Shown here one piece after another: positions 15,843 through 22,761 of a stretch of DNA of 38,983 nucleotides (positions within the stretch are counted from its first letter, which is position 1; each line of letters starts with the position of its first letter). The notes beneath the pieces are model-generated. The model searched no databases, was not told where the DNA came from, and saw only the letters and a list, made by a program, of their open reading frames with translations. Origin of the DNA: Ruminiclostridium sp. (GTDB taxonomy: Bacteria > Bacillota > Clostridia > Oscillospirales > Ruminococcaceae); assembly GCA_024682455.1 (NCBI GenBank), contig JAIKZF010000001.1, forward strand, positions 1 through 38,983. The letters run 5' to 3'. A program made the position numbers and the translations under genes.

Positions 15843-17039
15843 TTATTTTCCGGTCTCTTTCACTTCGGCAGTCACACTGCCCTCGTACAGCCTTATCTTC
15901 ACGGTGTCACCGGGGCTCAGCTCATCGGCGCTTTTTACTGCCCTTTCGCCGCTGTATGTTATCGAATAGCCGCGCAGCAGCACCGCGAGCGGGTTCAGCG
16001 CCTCGATGACCGCCGTTTTTCCGAGAAAAGCGCGTTCCTTCGACTCTATCAGGGTATCGAGACGGTCCTTTATCCTGCCGCTGACCGTATCGAGCCGTAG
16101 CCGCTCGTCCACAAGGCGCATCTCCGGGCTTTTCAGCTTTATCTCACGCTCGGCGTAATTCACGGCTGTCAGCTTCACGTCGATCAGGCGGTGCAGCGCG
16201 CGGTCGATCGAATAAAGCTTCTCCGTGAGCTCCGCCATGCGCTCTCTGTTGTCGCGAACCGCCAGCTCCGCAGCCGCGCTGGGCGTGGGAGCCCTTTTGT
16301 CCGCCGCGAAATCCGCAAGCGTAAAGTCTGTCTCATGCCCCACCGCGGATATCGTAGGAGCCTTGCTGGCATATATCGCGCGTACCACGGCTTCGTTATT
16401 GAACGCCGACAGATCATCGGAGGAGCCTCCTCCTCTGCCGAATATCACGGTATCGCAGTCCAGAGTATCCGCGATACGGAAAGCGGAGACTATCGACGCG
16501 GGAGCGTTATCGCCCTGCACCGCCGCAGGGATCAGAGTCACCCTGACCTGCGGGCATCTCCGGCTGAGAACATTCCTTATATCCTGAAGCACCGCGCCCG
16601 TCTCGGAGGTTATTACGCATATATGCGACGGCGACGCGGGGATATCGCGCTTCTGCTCGAAGAGACCCTCCTCGCCGAGCTTTATCTTCAGTTTTTCAAA
16701 CGCGTCGGAAAGCGCGCCTATACCATCGGTCTGCACAGAGGCTATCTGGAGCGAGTAAGTGCCGTATGGCTCGTACACGCTGACCTTGCCGCGGGCGATG
16801 ATCTCCGTACCGTTTTCGAGACCCGCTGCGGCGTCCTTGTTCCACGAATAAATGATCGCGGAGACCGAAGCCCCCTCGTCGCCGAGCTTAAGATAATAAT
16901 GCCCCGATTTCTCATTCTTTCTGAGATCGGAGACCTCGCCGCGCACGCAGATATCGGCAAAGCTGCTCTCGCCGCGGAACATATAGCTTATCTTCCGGTT
17001 GAGCTGCGACACGGTAACGGTCATAGGTTCATTCGGCAT
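15843..17039 (-). CDS. xseA: Exodeoxyribonuclease VII large subunit
   Basis: A 398-residue catalytic subunit of exonuclease VII. An N-terminal OB-fold (TVTVSQLNRKISYMF, VRGEVSDLRKNEKSGHYYLKL) binds single-stranded DNA. The middle domain has the conserved TSETGAVLQDI and FGRGGGSSDDLSAFN segments, followed by SAVGHETDFTLADFAADKRAPTPS (key residues G-H-E-x-D) and a coiled coil that binds XseB. The usual length is about 400-450. The frame starts at 17039, overlapping nusB by 11 nt; ATG 17024 is a plausible alternative, and neither has a strong ribosome site. folD, often between nusB and xseA in relatives, is absent here. Confidence 0.96.
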   Translation of the reverse strand: MPNEPMTVTVSQLNRKISYMFRGESSFADICVRGEVSDLRKNEKSGHYYLKLGDEGASVSAIIYSWNKDAAAGLENGTEIIARGKVSVYEPYGTYSLQIASVQTDGIGALSDAFEKLKIKLGEEGLFEQKRDIPASPSHICVITSETGAVLQDIRNVLSRRCPQVRVTLIPAAVQGDNAPASIVSAFRIADTLDCDTVIFGRGGGSSDDLSAFNNEAVVRAIYASKAPTISAVGHETDFTLADFAADKRAPTPSAAAELAVRDNRERMAELTEKLYSIDRALHRLIDVKLTAVNYAEREIKLKSPEMRLVDERLRLDTVSGRIKDRLDTLIESKERAFLGKTAVIEALNPLAVLLRGYSITYSGERAVKSADELSPGDTVKIRLYEGSVTAEVKETGK

Positions 17040-17451
17040 CTTTGCCCACCGCCCTTATGTAATTGCCGAGGATACCGTTGATGAAGGAACTGTCCTGCTT
17101 CTCGGCGTACTTCTTGGAAAGCTCCACCGCCTCGTTCACGGCTCCTCTCGGAGGTATGCTGTCCGAGCGGTAGATTATCTCATACAGCGCAAGGCGGAGT
17201 ATGGTCTTGTTCACCTCCGAGATACGGTTCACGGCACGCTTTACGCTGTACTGACCGATAATCTCGTCAAGCTCCGCGTATTTCTCACCCACGGCCTTCG
17301 CGGTAGAGATCATCTCGGGAGTAACGCTCATCTCATAGGCTTCCTCACAGGCTTCGGCGGTCTCCCCGATATCTATGCCCGAGAGATCGCTCTGGAAGAG
17401 CAGCAGGAATACGCCCTCTCTCACTTCGCGTCTTGTCAGTTTTTCACTCAT
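17029..17451 (-). CDS. nusB: Transcription antitermination factor NusB
   Basis: A 140-residue all-helical RNA-binding protein that joins NusE and boxA RNA to prevent early termination in rRNA operons. The opening KLTRREVREGVFLLLFQSD is the family's RNA-binding helix, and the C-terminal half has the typical ILRLALYEIIYR, AVNEAVELSKKYA and FINGILGNY segments. It is in the conserved asp23-nusB-xseA order and overlaps xseA by 11 nt. 83 bp separate it from asp23, with no promoter or hairpin that I can see there. Confidence 0.96.
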   Translation of the reverse strand: MSEKLTRREVREGVFLLLFQSDLSGIDIGETAEACEEAYEMSVTPEMISTAKAVGEKYAELDEIIGQYSVKRAVNRISEVNKTILRLALYEIIYRSDSIPPRGAVNEAVELSKKYAEKQDSSFINGILGNYIRAVGKDAE

Positions 17452-17534
17452 AGCTTTTTGTTCCTATCCTACAAACTTACGAATGACAAACCGCCCACCG
17501 CTGCGGTATGTACCGTATGCGCCGGGCAGCCCGA

Positions 17535-17885
17535 TCATTTTGCTTTTACTGCTGTTATCCTTACGTTTACCTTTGAAACCGCTATCCCCGTCATATTCTG
17601 CACGGAGGCTTTCACATGCTCCTGAACGGCTCTGGCGACCTCGTAAGCCCTGAACCCCGGCAGCGTGACTATCGACACGCTTATCGCCGCGGAATCTCCG
17701 CTGAGCTTTACTCTTATCGGCGACACGAAGTGCGAGATGAAGGGAGCGTCGTCGGCATAAGCGAGCCTGTTGGCTGATTTTACAGCCACACCCTCCGTTT
17801 CCGCGGCAGCCGTCTCGGCTATGCTTACGATGACGGCAGCGGAGACCTTGAGTGTGCCGTTTGTTTTTTCGGTCTGATTATCCAT
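17535..17885 (-). CDS. Asp23/Gls24 (YqhY-type) envelope-stress family protein
   Basis: A 116-residue Asp23/Gls24 family protein, with the pattern LKVSAAVIVSIAETAAAETEGV, then a short basic stretch, then DSAAISVSIVTLPGFRAYEVARAVQEHV and NVRITAV. Members are small cytosolic proteins; the YqhY/AmaP-linked ones associate with membrane or lipid-synthesis homeostasis, but the mechanism is unclear. The ribosome site GGAGGT is close to the ATG at 17885. It is the first gene of the housekeeping operon and has its own sigma-A-type promoter overlapping the end of spoIIIAH. In Bacillus the same gene lies between accBC and nusB; acc genes are absent here. Confidence 0.9.
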   Translation of the reverse strand: MDNQTEKTNGTLKVSAAVIVSIAETAAAETEGVAVKSANRLAYADDAPFISHFVSPIRVKLSGDSAAISVSIVTLPGFRAYEVARAVQEHVKASVQNMTGIAVSKVNVRITAVKAK

Positions 17886-17937
17886 AGTGACCTCCGAATT
17901 TCTGCAATATCAAAATACCAGAAAGGCATTATTGAAT

Positions 17938-17966
17938 ATTATATCACAAAAATCCAAAATGTACAA
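17938..17966 (-). promoter_or_regulatory. Sigma-A promoter of the asp23-nusB-xseA...dut operon
   Basis: On the minus strand TTGTAC (17961-17966), a 17-bp spacer and an extended -10 TGATATAAT (hexamer 17938-17943). The -35 box ends one base before the spoIIIAH stop codon. It lies 52 bp upstream of the asp23 start and would free this operon from sporulation control. Confidence 0.88.
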
Positions 17967-18548
17967 CTACTTTATTTCAACTATTGTAATATTTTCGGCA
18001 GGTATAGCAATTTCACCTAAAAGTGTGCTCTTGATTTGTGCAGCCTGCGCAATATCGAGACCCTCCGTCTTAACGATAACATTCGCGGTGGAGCCGGTGA
18101 GATAGCACAGCGCGTCGGAGAAGCCCTGCGCTTTCAGCAGGTTTTCTATCTTCGACTCAGTCTCGACGTAACCGCTCACAGCCCTTACGTCCTCGGCTAT
18201 CACGGCGAGCTCGTCACCGGTGCTGTCGCCGCCGTAGTAGAAGCTCTGGAGCACCTCTATGGACTCGTCGCGGCTCTTCTGCTTGTCGAGGCGCGCCTGG
18301 GCAAAGTATTCGTCGGACGATGAAGAAGCCACGGTCACGCCGGTGTCACCGTTCTTCGCGTCAACAAAGCGTATCTCGCCGTATTTTGCTGTCTCCGTCT
18401 CCGCCGGACGCGGTTCGGCAGTCTCGACCTTCTTTGGCGTCGAGTACAGATAGTTGACGTAGACCGCCGCACCCAGCAGCACGGCCAGTCCCGCGACAGC
18501 TATCTGCTTTCTTCCGATGATGAGATTCAGTCTTCTTTTCTGTTTCAT
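17967..18548 (-). CDS. spoIIIAH: Stage III sporulation protein AH (SpoIIIAH-like)
   Basis: A 193-residue protein with a basic N-terminus and one membrane helix (about residues 14-33, KQIAVAGLAVLLGAAVYVNYLY). A Glu/Thr-rich linker follows, then a C-terminal ring-building domain with FAQARLDKQKSRDESIEVLQ and the late SKIENLLKAQGFSDALCYL segment. In sporulating relatives SpoIIIAH sits in the mother-cell membrane and binds forespore SpoIIQ to form the feeding channel. It is the last gene of the operon, 46 bp after spoIIIAG. The C-terminal half aligns with the expected YscJ/FliF-like fold region by pattern; this is recognised from the family, not computed. Confidence 0.93.
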   Translation of the reverse strand: MKQKRRLNLIIGRKQIAVAGLAVLLGAAVYVNYLYSTPKKVETAEPRPAETETAKYGEIRFVDAKNGDTGVTVASSSSDEYFAQARLDKQKSRDESIEVLQSFYYGGDSTGDELAVIAEDVRAVSGYVETESKIENLLKAQGFSDALCYLTGSTANVIVKTEGLDIAQAAQIKSTLLGEIAIPAENITIVEIK

Positions 18549-18594
18549 AGAAATTCCTCCGTTTATATGTGCATATTTATCATACAGATGAACA

Positions 18595-19044
18595 TTATCT
18601 CATAACGCTTACCCGGAGCGTGTTTATCCCGAACACTCCCGTTACGGCGGCTATGACCTTCTCCTTCACGGTAACGCTGTCGCCGCCGTCACAGACGACG
18701 ATCACGCCCCTTACCCTCGGAGCGGTGACGGACAGACGCATATCCGCGCTCCTGCCGTACTCGGTCTGCTCGGTGGTATCGAGAGTGACCATGACCCGCA
18801 GCTCCCCGACTCCCTCGATCTCGCCCAGTATATCGGTCAGCCGCTGCTCCAGCGCGCGCTCATAGCCCGCAAGCTCCTCCGCGGCGGTCAGAGCCGTCAC
18901 GGTATTCCCAGAACGGCTGCCTCCGAAAAGCCCGCCGAAAGCAAGTATCACTATCAGAGCCGCACCCGCGGCAAAAATTATCTTTATCGCCTTTTCCGAG
19001 CGCAGAAGCTCCTTTATCTCACCGAGACTCATTACCGCTCTCAT
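18595..19044 (-). CDS. spoIIIAG: Stage III sporulation protein AG
   Basis: A 149-residue protein with one membrane helix (about residues 22-42, IIFAAGAALIVILAFGGLF), then a YERALEQRLTDILGEIEGVGELRVMVTL stretch and the conserved GVIVVCDGG segment followed by VKEKVIAAVTGVFGI. This is the SpoIIIAG pattern; the protein forms a large oligomeric ring in the channel between mother cell and forespore. Its start overlaps the spoIIIAF stop by 4 nt. It is shorter than the Bacillus homologue (about 229) in the N-terminal region and ring insert but keeps the core. Confidence 0.92.
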   Translation of the reverse strand: MRAVMSLGEIKELLRSEKAIKIIFAAGAALIVILAFGGLFGGSRSGNTVTALTAAEELAGYERALEQRLTDILGEIEGVGELRVMVTLDTTEQTEYGRSADMRLSVTAPRVRGVIVVCDGGDSVTVKEKVIAAVTGVFGINTLRVSVMR

Positions 19045-19538
19045 TGACTTCCTCCCCGACTCGCGGTGCGCGGATCGGTCTGTGCGCTTACCCTGACCGA
19101 CGCGCCGACCAGTCCGCGGACTGCCGCGACAGCTCTCTCACTGTACGGCGCTCCGTCGTCCCCGGCGAATACGAGCCGTATCTCATTAATTGATATGCGG
19201 TCGTTGTCCGCGATATGTACATCAATGTATATTTTTTCCGGATAAATGCCTTCCTCCGAGAGCCGCTCTTCTATCGCGCGGCGTAGTGCGCCGGCAGTCT
19301 CGGACTTCACCGTTTCCGTGACCCGCACCGTATAGTCGTTATATGTCCCGGCGGAGGCTGTAAGCTCCGGAAGCTCCGCAAGACCCGCGGCTCCCATGAA
19401 CGCGTTCACGGCAGTCACGACGAAGAAGCACGCCGTGAGCAGCTTTATCTGAGCTCCCGACCTTTCGGCAGGCACGAGTGCCTTGTATACCGCGGTCAAT
19501 AATGCCGCCGCGCAGACAGAGACAAGCATTTCTTTCAT
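19041..19538 (-). CDS. spoIIIAF: Stage III sporulation protein AF
   Basis: A 165-residue protein with two N-terminal membrane segments (about residues 4-20 and 33-55) and a soluble C-terminal domain containing KIYIDVHIADNDRISINEIRLVF, typical of SpoIIIAF, a part of the SpoIIIA complex. It lies 12 bp after spoIIIAE and overlaps spoIIIAG by 4 nt, keeping the standard order. The last 15 residues are polar and poorly conserved. Confidence 0.92.
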   Translation of the reverse strand: MKEMLVSVCAAALLTAVYKALVPAERSGAQIKLLTACFFVVTAVNAFMGAAGLAELPELTASAGTYNDYTVRVTETVKSETAGALRRAIEERLSEEGIYPEKIYIDVHIADNDRISINEIRLVFAGDDGAPYSERAVAAVRGLVGASVRVSAQTDPRTASRGGSQ

Positions 19539-19550
19539 GGCGCAGCCTCC

Positions 19551-20643
19551 TTATGAACGGCAGAATGCCAGCAGTATTCCCGTGGAAACCGTGATGAACG
19601 CGAAAAAGCACGCCAGCGCGGCTATTATCACAGTCATCACATTCTCCCCCGACTTTATCATTCTGCCGGTCTCCGCGCAGCCGAACAGGTCGCTTATCAC
19701 TCCCGCTGCGAACAGGAAGAACTTGCAGCATAACGCAGCTGCGACCGGAGGCGCGAGCACGCATACTCCGGCGGCTATCCCGAAGCCCCCGATGCTCGTT
19801 TTCATCAGAGCTATGCTGCCTGATACCGTGGAAAGAGCCTCCGATACCGCGCCTCCGACTATCGGGACGGCTGACGATACGGCGAATTTCAGAGTTTTAA
19901 GCGCCGCGTTGTCCGCCGATGCCGTTATCATGCTCTGCACCGACAGTATGCCGAGAAACAGCGTCATCGTAAGCCCCAGCCCCCAGACCGTGAACCTTTT
20001 CAGACCCTCGCCGAGTCTGTCGAGCTTAAGGTCGGGATCCGCTCCCGACGCCGCTGTGATGCCCAGCATACAGCCCGTCAGCGGTATGATAACAGCCGTG
20101 GTAAGCCGCGCGAGCAGCTGTATGCCGGTCAGCGTGACCGAGCTGAACAGCGCCGCCGAGCCCGTGTGTCCTCCCGCCGCCGTCACTCCCGCTATTACGG
20201 GGATATATGCCAGCATGAAGTCCGAAGCCGCTTCAAACGCCGTTTGCGCGGAGGCTATGATATCGCTCAGATACGCCGAGATCATCACGGCTGCCGACGC
20301 GGACGTGACGAGCCTGTATACCCCGACGCTCCTGCCCCCCCGCAGCTTCGCCCACTCCGGAGAGTATCGACGCGAGAAGTATCAGAGCTGTCATCGAGGC
20401 GAACATTTTCAGGGGCTTTCCGATATTATCCGCCACAAGCTCCGTAAGCCCGGATAGTATCTCGCCGAGCCCCACCTCCGACGCGCCGCCGGAAGGCGTT
20501 ACTCCGCTCTCGTCCAGCACCTCGCGCACCTCCGGCGGGACCGCGCCGTAAAGCTCGTCACCGGGGCTCTCCGCAAAGCAGACGGCTCTCAGAGCCGCTA
20601 TGCAGACGAGCGCCGCTGCGAGGAGACATATCATTCTTTTCAC
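19551..20643 (-). pseudogene. spoIIIAE: spoIIIAE, split by a +1 frameshift at a G7 run
   Basis: The N-terminal piece starts at 20643 with a signal peptide (MKRMICLLAAALVCIAALRAVCFA) and reads SpoIIIAE-like sequence (LVADNIGKPLKMFASM, ILLASILSGVGEAA) to the C7 run at 20335-20341 (G7 on the coding strand). After it this frame turns to unrelated sequence. The proper continuation (RSVGVYRLVTS, then AYLSDIIASAQTAFE and about six membrane segments) lies in the next frame and ends at 19551. Removing one G joins them into a 363-residue protein, close to the family's usual length (about 390). SpoIIIAE is a polytopic membrane protein essential for the SpoIIIA channel. Either this is a sequencing or assembly error at the homopolymer, a true loss of function, or a slippery switch; the sequence alone cannot decide. 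Its start overlaps spoIIIAD by 4 nt. Confidence 0.85.
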
Positions 20644-21026
20644 GTTATCAGTTCCTTCACGATCCCGAGTATGCTCTCGAACAGCGGCACCGCCAGCAGC
20701 AGTACAGCCGTTCTTCCGGCAAGCTCTATCTTTGACGCTATCGCGCCCTCGCCGCTGTCACGGCAGCTGTCCGCCGCGAGCTGAGTTATCAGACTGACAG
20801 CCAGCGCCTTCATCAGTATCGTGATGCACGCGCTGTCCGTCCCGGCCTCCCCTGCAAGCTCGTTTATCAGCCCTGTCAGAGGCGCCAGCGACCCGAGCAC
20901 GGCAAGCAGTATCAGCAGCGACGCGGCAACCGACACGAACAGCCCGAGCTCCACGTGAAAGCGCTTCAGCAGAGACGAAACAGCCGCCGCGACTATACCG
21001 ATACCCACTATCGCAGCTATATCCAT
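20640..21026 (-). CDS. spoIIIAD: Stage III sporulation protein AD
   Basis: A 128-residue membrane protein with three to four hydrophobic segments (AAIVGIGIVAAAVSSLL, LFVSVAASLLILLAVLGSL, AVLLLAVPLFESILGIV) and the conserved LMKALAVSLITQLAADSCRD stretch of SpoIIIAD. It is part of the inner-membrane portion of the SpoIIIA complex. It lies 3 bp after spoIIIAC, and its stop overlaps the spoIIIAE start (ATGA). Confidence 0.94.
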   Translation of the reverse strand: MDIAAIVGIGIVAAAVSSLLKRFHVELGLFVSVAASLLILLAVLGSLAPLTGLINELAGEAGTDSACITILMKALAVSLITQLAADSCRDSGEGAIASKIELAGRTAVLLLAVPLFESILGIVKELIT

Positions 21027-21029
21027 ATC

Positions 21030-21224
21030 CTATAATCCAAATACTTCCCTTATCGTATCGAAAAGCGTTCCTATCTCGCCGACAAGCATCATCAGCACGA
21101 CCACAAGACCCGCTATCGTGGTCATCATAGCCTGCTCGTCCCGCCCCGACCTCTGGAGCAGCATATTGAGCACCGCGACTATTATCCCTATCCCGGCTAT
21201 GCGGAATATCAGATCAACATTCAT
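21030..21224 (-). CDS. spoIIIAC: Stage III sporulation protein AC
   Basis: A 64-residue protein with two membrane helices: DLIFRIAGIGIIVAVLNMLL and MTTIAGLVVVLMMLVGEI. The intervening GRDEQAMM and the closing LFDTIREVFGL are the family hallmarks. SpoIIIAC resembles half of SpoIIIAD. It is tightly packed between spoIIIAB (13 bp) and spoIIIAD (3 bp). Confidence 0.95.
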   Translation of the reverse strand: MNVDLIFRIAGIGIIVAVLNMLLQRSGRDEQAMMTTIAGLVVVLMMLVGEIGTLFDTIREVFGL

Positions 21225-21237
21225 AACAAGCAGACTC

Positions 21238-21738
21238 CTACAATATCATTATGCCCGCGCCTATCCCGCAGAGAGTCCATACGCCCAGCAGCATGCGCGA
21301 CTTCGCGGCGCGCTCACGCTCGGCTTCTTCCAGCGCCCTGCCGATCATCGCGGCTCCGAGGGCAAGCAGCGAGAGCTGACCGTCTGTATCGCTGCCGCCC
21401 AGCCCCGAGCCTATACCGAGCAGGATATCCCTGTCTCCCGCGGTCAGGAAGAGCGCCTTTGACACAGCGGCTCCCCACGCCTCGCTGACCGGCATGCCCG
21501 CGCGTATATCGTCGGCCGCCGCGCGTATGAAGGAGCAATGAGGGTACACGCCGCTCTCCGCGAGCTCATCGGTCAGCTCCGACAGCCTTACCGAGCGGTA
21601 GCGTATTTTCACCTGCATCTCGGCAAGCATCGCCGATATCTCACGCAGTACGCAGCAGCGCCGTTCAAGCGCCGCCGAGAACACGACTCCGGCAGCGGTA
21701 CAGATCGCTGCCGCAGCCACAGCCGCCAATATCCTCAC
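21238..21738 (-). CDS. spoIIIAB: Stage III sporulation protein AB
   Basis: A 166-residue protein with membrane helices at the N-terminus and C-terminus and a GspF/PilC-like helical middle (LREISAMLAEMQVKIRYRSV, then LFLTAGDRDILLGIGSGLGGSDTDGQ). SpoIIIAB is thought to partner the ATPase SpoIIIAA, as GspF does with GspE. The start is GTG at 21738, 10 nt after a GGAGG site, and lies inside the spoIIIAA frame, an overlap of 74 nt. The protein is complete in length. Confidence 0.93.
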   Translation of the reverse strand: MRILAAVAAAAICTAAGVVFSAALERRCCVLREISAMLAEMQVKIRYRSVRLSELTDELAESGVYPHCSFIRAAADDIRAGMPVSEAWGAAVSKALFLTAGDRDILLGIGSGLGGSDTDGQLSLLALGAAMIGRALEEAERERAAKSRMLLGVWTLCGIGAGIMIL

Positions 21739-22627
21739 TCTTTTCTGTCCTCCACAGTCCAGCGGGCTTTCCGGTATTCTCCCCGCTCATGAGCAGAGCC
21801 GTGTAATTCACCGCTCCGCAGTCTGTCAGATAACGCACGGCGCGGTTGTCCGCGGCTTCGCTCATACTGCCGCAGTGCGCGGTGAGTATCAGCTTCACGC
21901 CCCTGCCGGCGCACTCCGAGAGCCGCTCGTATTCCGGACCCACCTCGTCGCACACTATGTACTCGGGCGACAGGGAACGAAGCGCCTGCATTATACCGGT
22001 CTCCTTCGGAAAACGGTCGAGAATGTCGCTGTTTAGTCCGATATCGTTCTGCGGTATGCCGTTATACACAGCCGCAAGCTCGCCGCGCTCGTCTATCACC
22101 GCGACCCTCGCGAACGAAGCCAGCAGCCGCGCGTAATCACGCAGCACTGTCGTCTTCCCGCTCATGGGAGCCCCGAGTATCAGCAGCCCCCGGAAGTCCT
22201 TCTCCAGCGCCGTCAGGCTCAGGAGCTTCTCGGCGGAGCCCTTGCGCTCGGATGCTATGCGAAGGTCGATAGAGGAGATGTCCTTTATTGTGGTCATTTT
22301 GTCCGCGCGCATAACAGCCGTCCCCGTAAAGCCAGCCCTGTGACCTCCGCGCAGCGTTATCCAGCCCTCGGAGAGCTCCTTCTCGCAGCTGTACAGCGAA
22401 TAGTCGCAGAAATAGCTTATGCACTTGCCGATATCCACCATTGTGGCCTTCACTCCGGCGCAGATATGACGTTCGGCCGGGGTCTCCACGGTTATCGGTC
22501 TGCCCGCACGTACACGCACCTCGCAGGCGTTCTCGGCTATCTGCCGGGGCACAGCCTGCAGCACGTTCACAAACGGCGGGAGAAGCGTTATTGCGTCGTA
22601 ATAGCGTTTTGCCTGTTCCATTTTCAT
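21665..22627 (-). CDS. spoIIIAA: Stage III sporulation protein AA (secretion-type ATPase)
   Basis: A 320-residue ATPase related to secretion ATPases, believed to power the SpoIIIA channel. It has the Walker A loop GAPMSGKTTVLRD, a VIDERGE segment (Walker B region with Glu), the YIVCDEVG motif and a LILTAHCGS segment. ATG 22627 is chosen because AAAAGGA lies just upstream; an extension to 22660 has no site. The last 24 or so residues (Gly/Cys-rich) overlap spoIIIAB by 74 nt and do not look like the family's usual ending. They are either a genuine long overlap or the product of a small frameshift near 21745. Confidence 0.93.
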   Translation of the reverse strand: MKMEQAKRYYDAITLLPPFVNVLQAVPRQIAENACEVRVRAGRPITVETPAERHICAGVKATMVDIGKCISYFCDYSLYSCEKELSEGWITLRGGHRAGFTGTAVMRADKMTTIKDISSIDLRIASERKGSAEKLLSLTALEKDFRGLLILGAPMSGKTTVLRDYARLLASFARVAVIDERGELAAVYNGIPQNDIGLNSDILDRFPKETGIMQALRSLSPEYIVCDEVGPEYERLSECAGRGVKLILTAHCGSMSEAADNRAVRYLTDCGAVNYTALLMSGENTGKPAGLWRTEKSEDIGGCGCGSDLYRCRSRVLGGA

Positions 22628-22659
22628 CGGTCCTTTTCTTTTTTGTTTTCTGTCTTTCA

Positions 22660-22667
22660 ATTCTATG
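22660..22667 (-). promoter_or_regulatory. Possible sigma-E -10 element of the spoIIIA operon
   Basis: On the minus strand CATAGAAT, one base off the Bacillus sigma-E -10 consensus CATACAAT, lies 32 bp before the spoIIIAA start and downstream of a terminator. No good -35 is visible 14-15 bp upstream. It is supported mainly by the known sigma-E control of this operon in Bacillus. Confidence 0.3.
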
Positions 22668-22689
22668 TGAGCGCGGACAAGGATAGAAC

Positions 22690-22731
22690 AAAAAAAGGAC
22701 CGCGTGGGTATGACCTTTCATACCCACGCGG
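22690..22731 (-). terminator. Strong terminator after the GGDEF/EAL gene
   Basis: A perfect 14-bp stem, CCGCGTGGGTATGA (22700-22713) with TCATACCCACGCGG (22718-22731), has a 4-base loop and a TTTTTTT run on the minus strand (22690-22696). It ends the transglutaminase-c-di-GMP unit and insulates the spoIIIA operon. Confidence 0.95.
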
Positions 22732-22761
22732 GAGAAACCTGTATATATGATATCCGGCAGC

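Noticed and set aside
17452-17534. Possible promoter or RNA element between asp23 and nusB
   Set aside because: No -35/-10 pair, no hairpin and no conserved pattern could be seen in the 83 bp.
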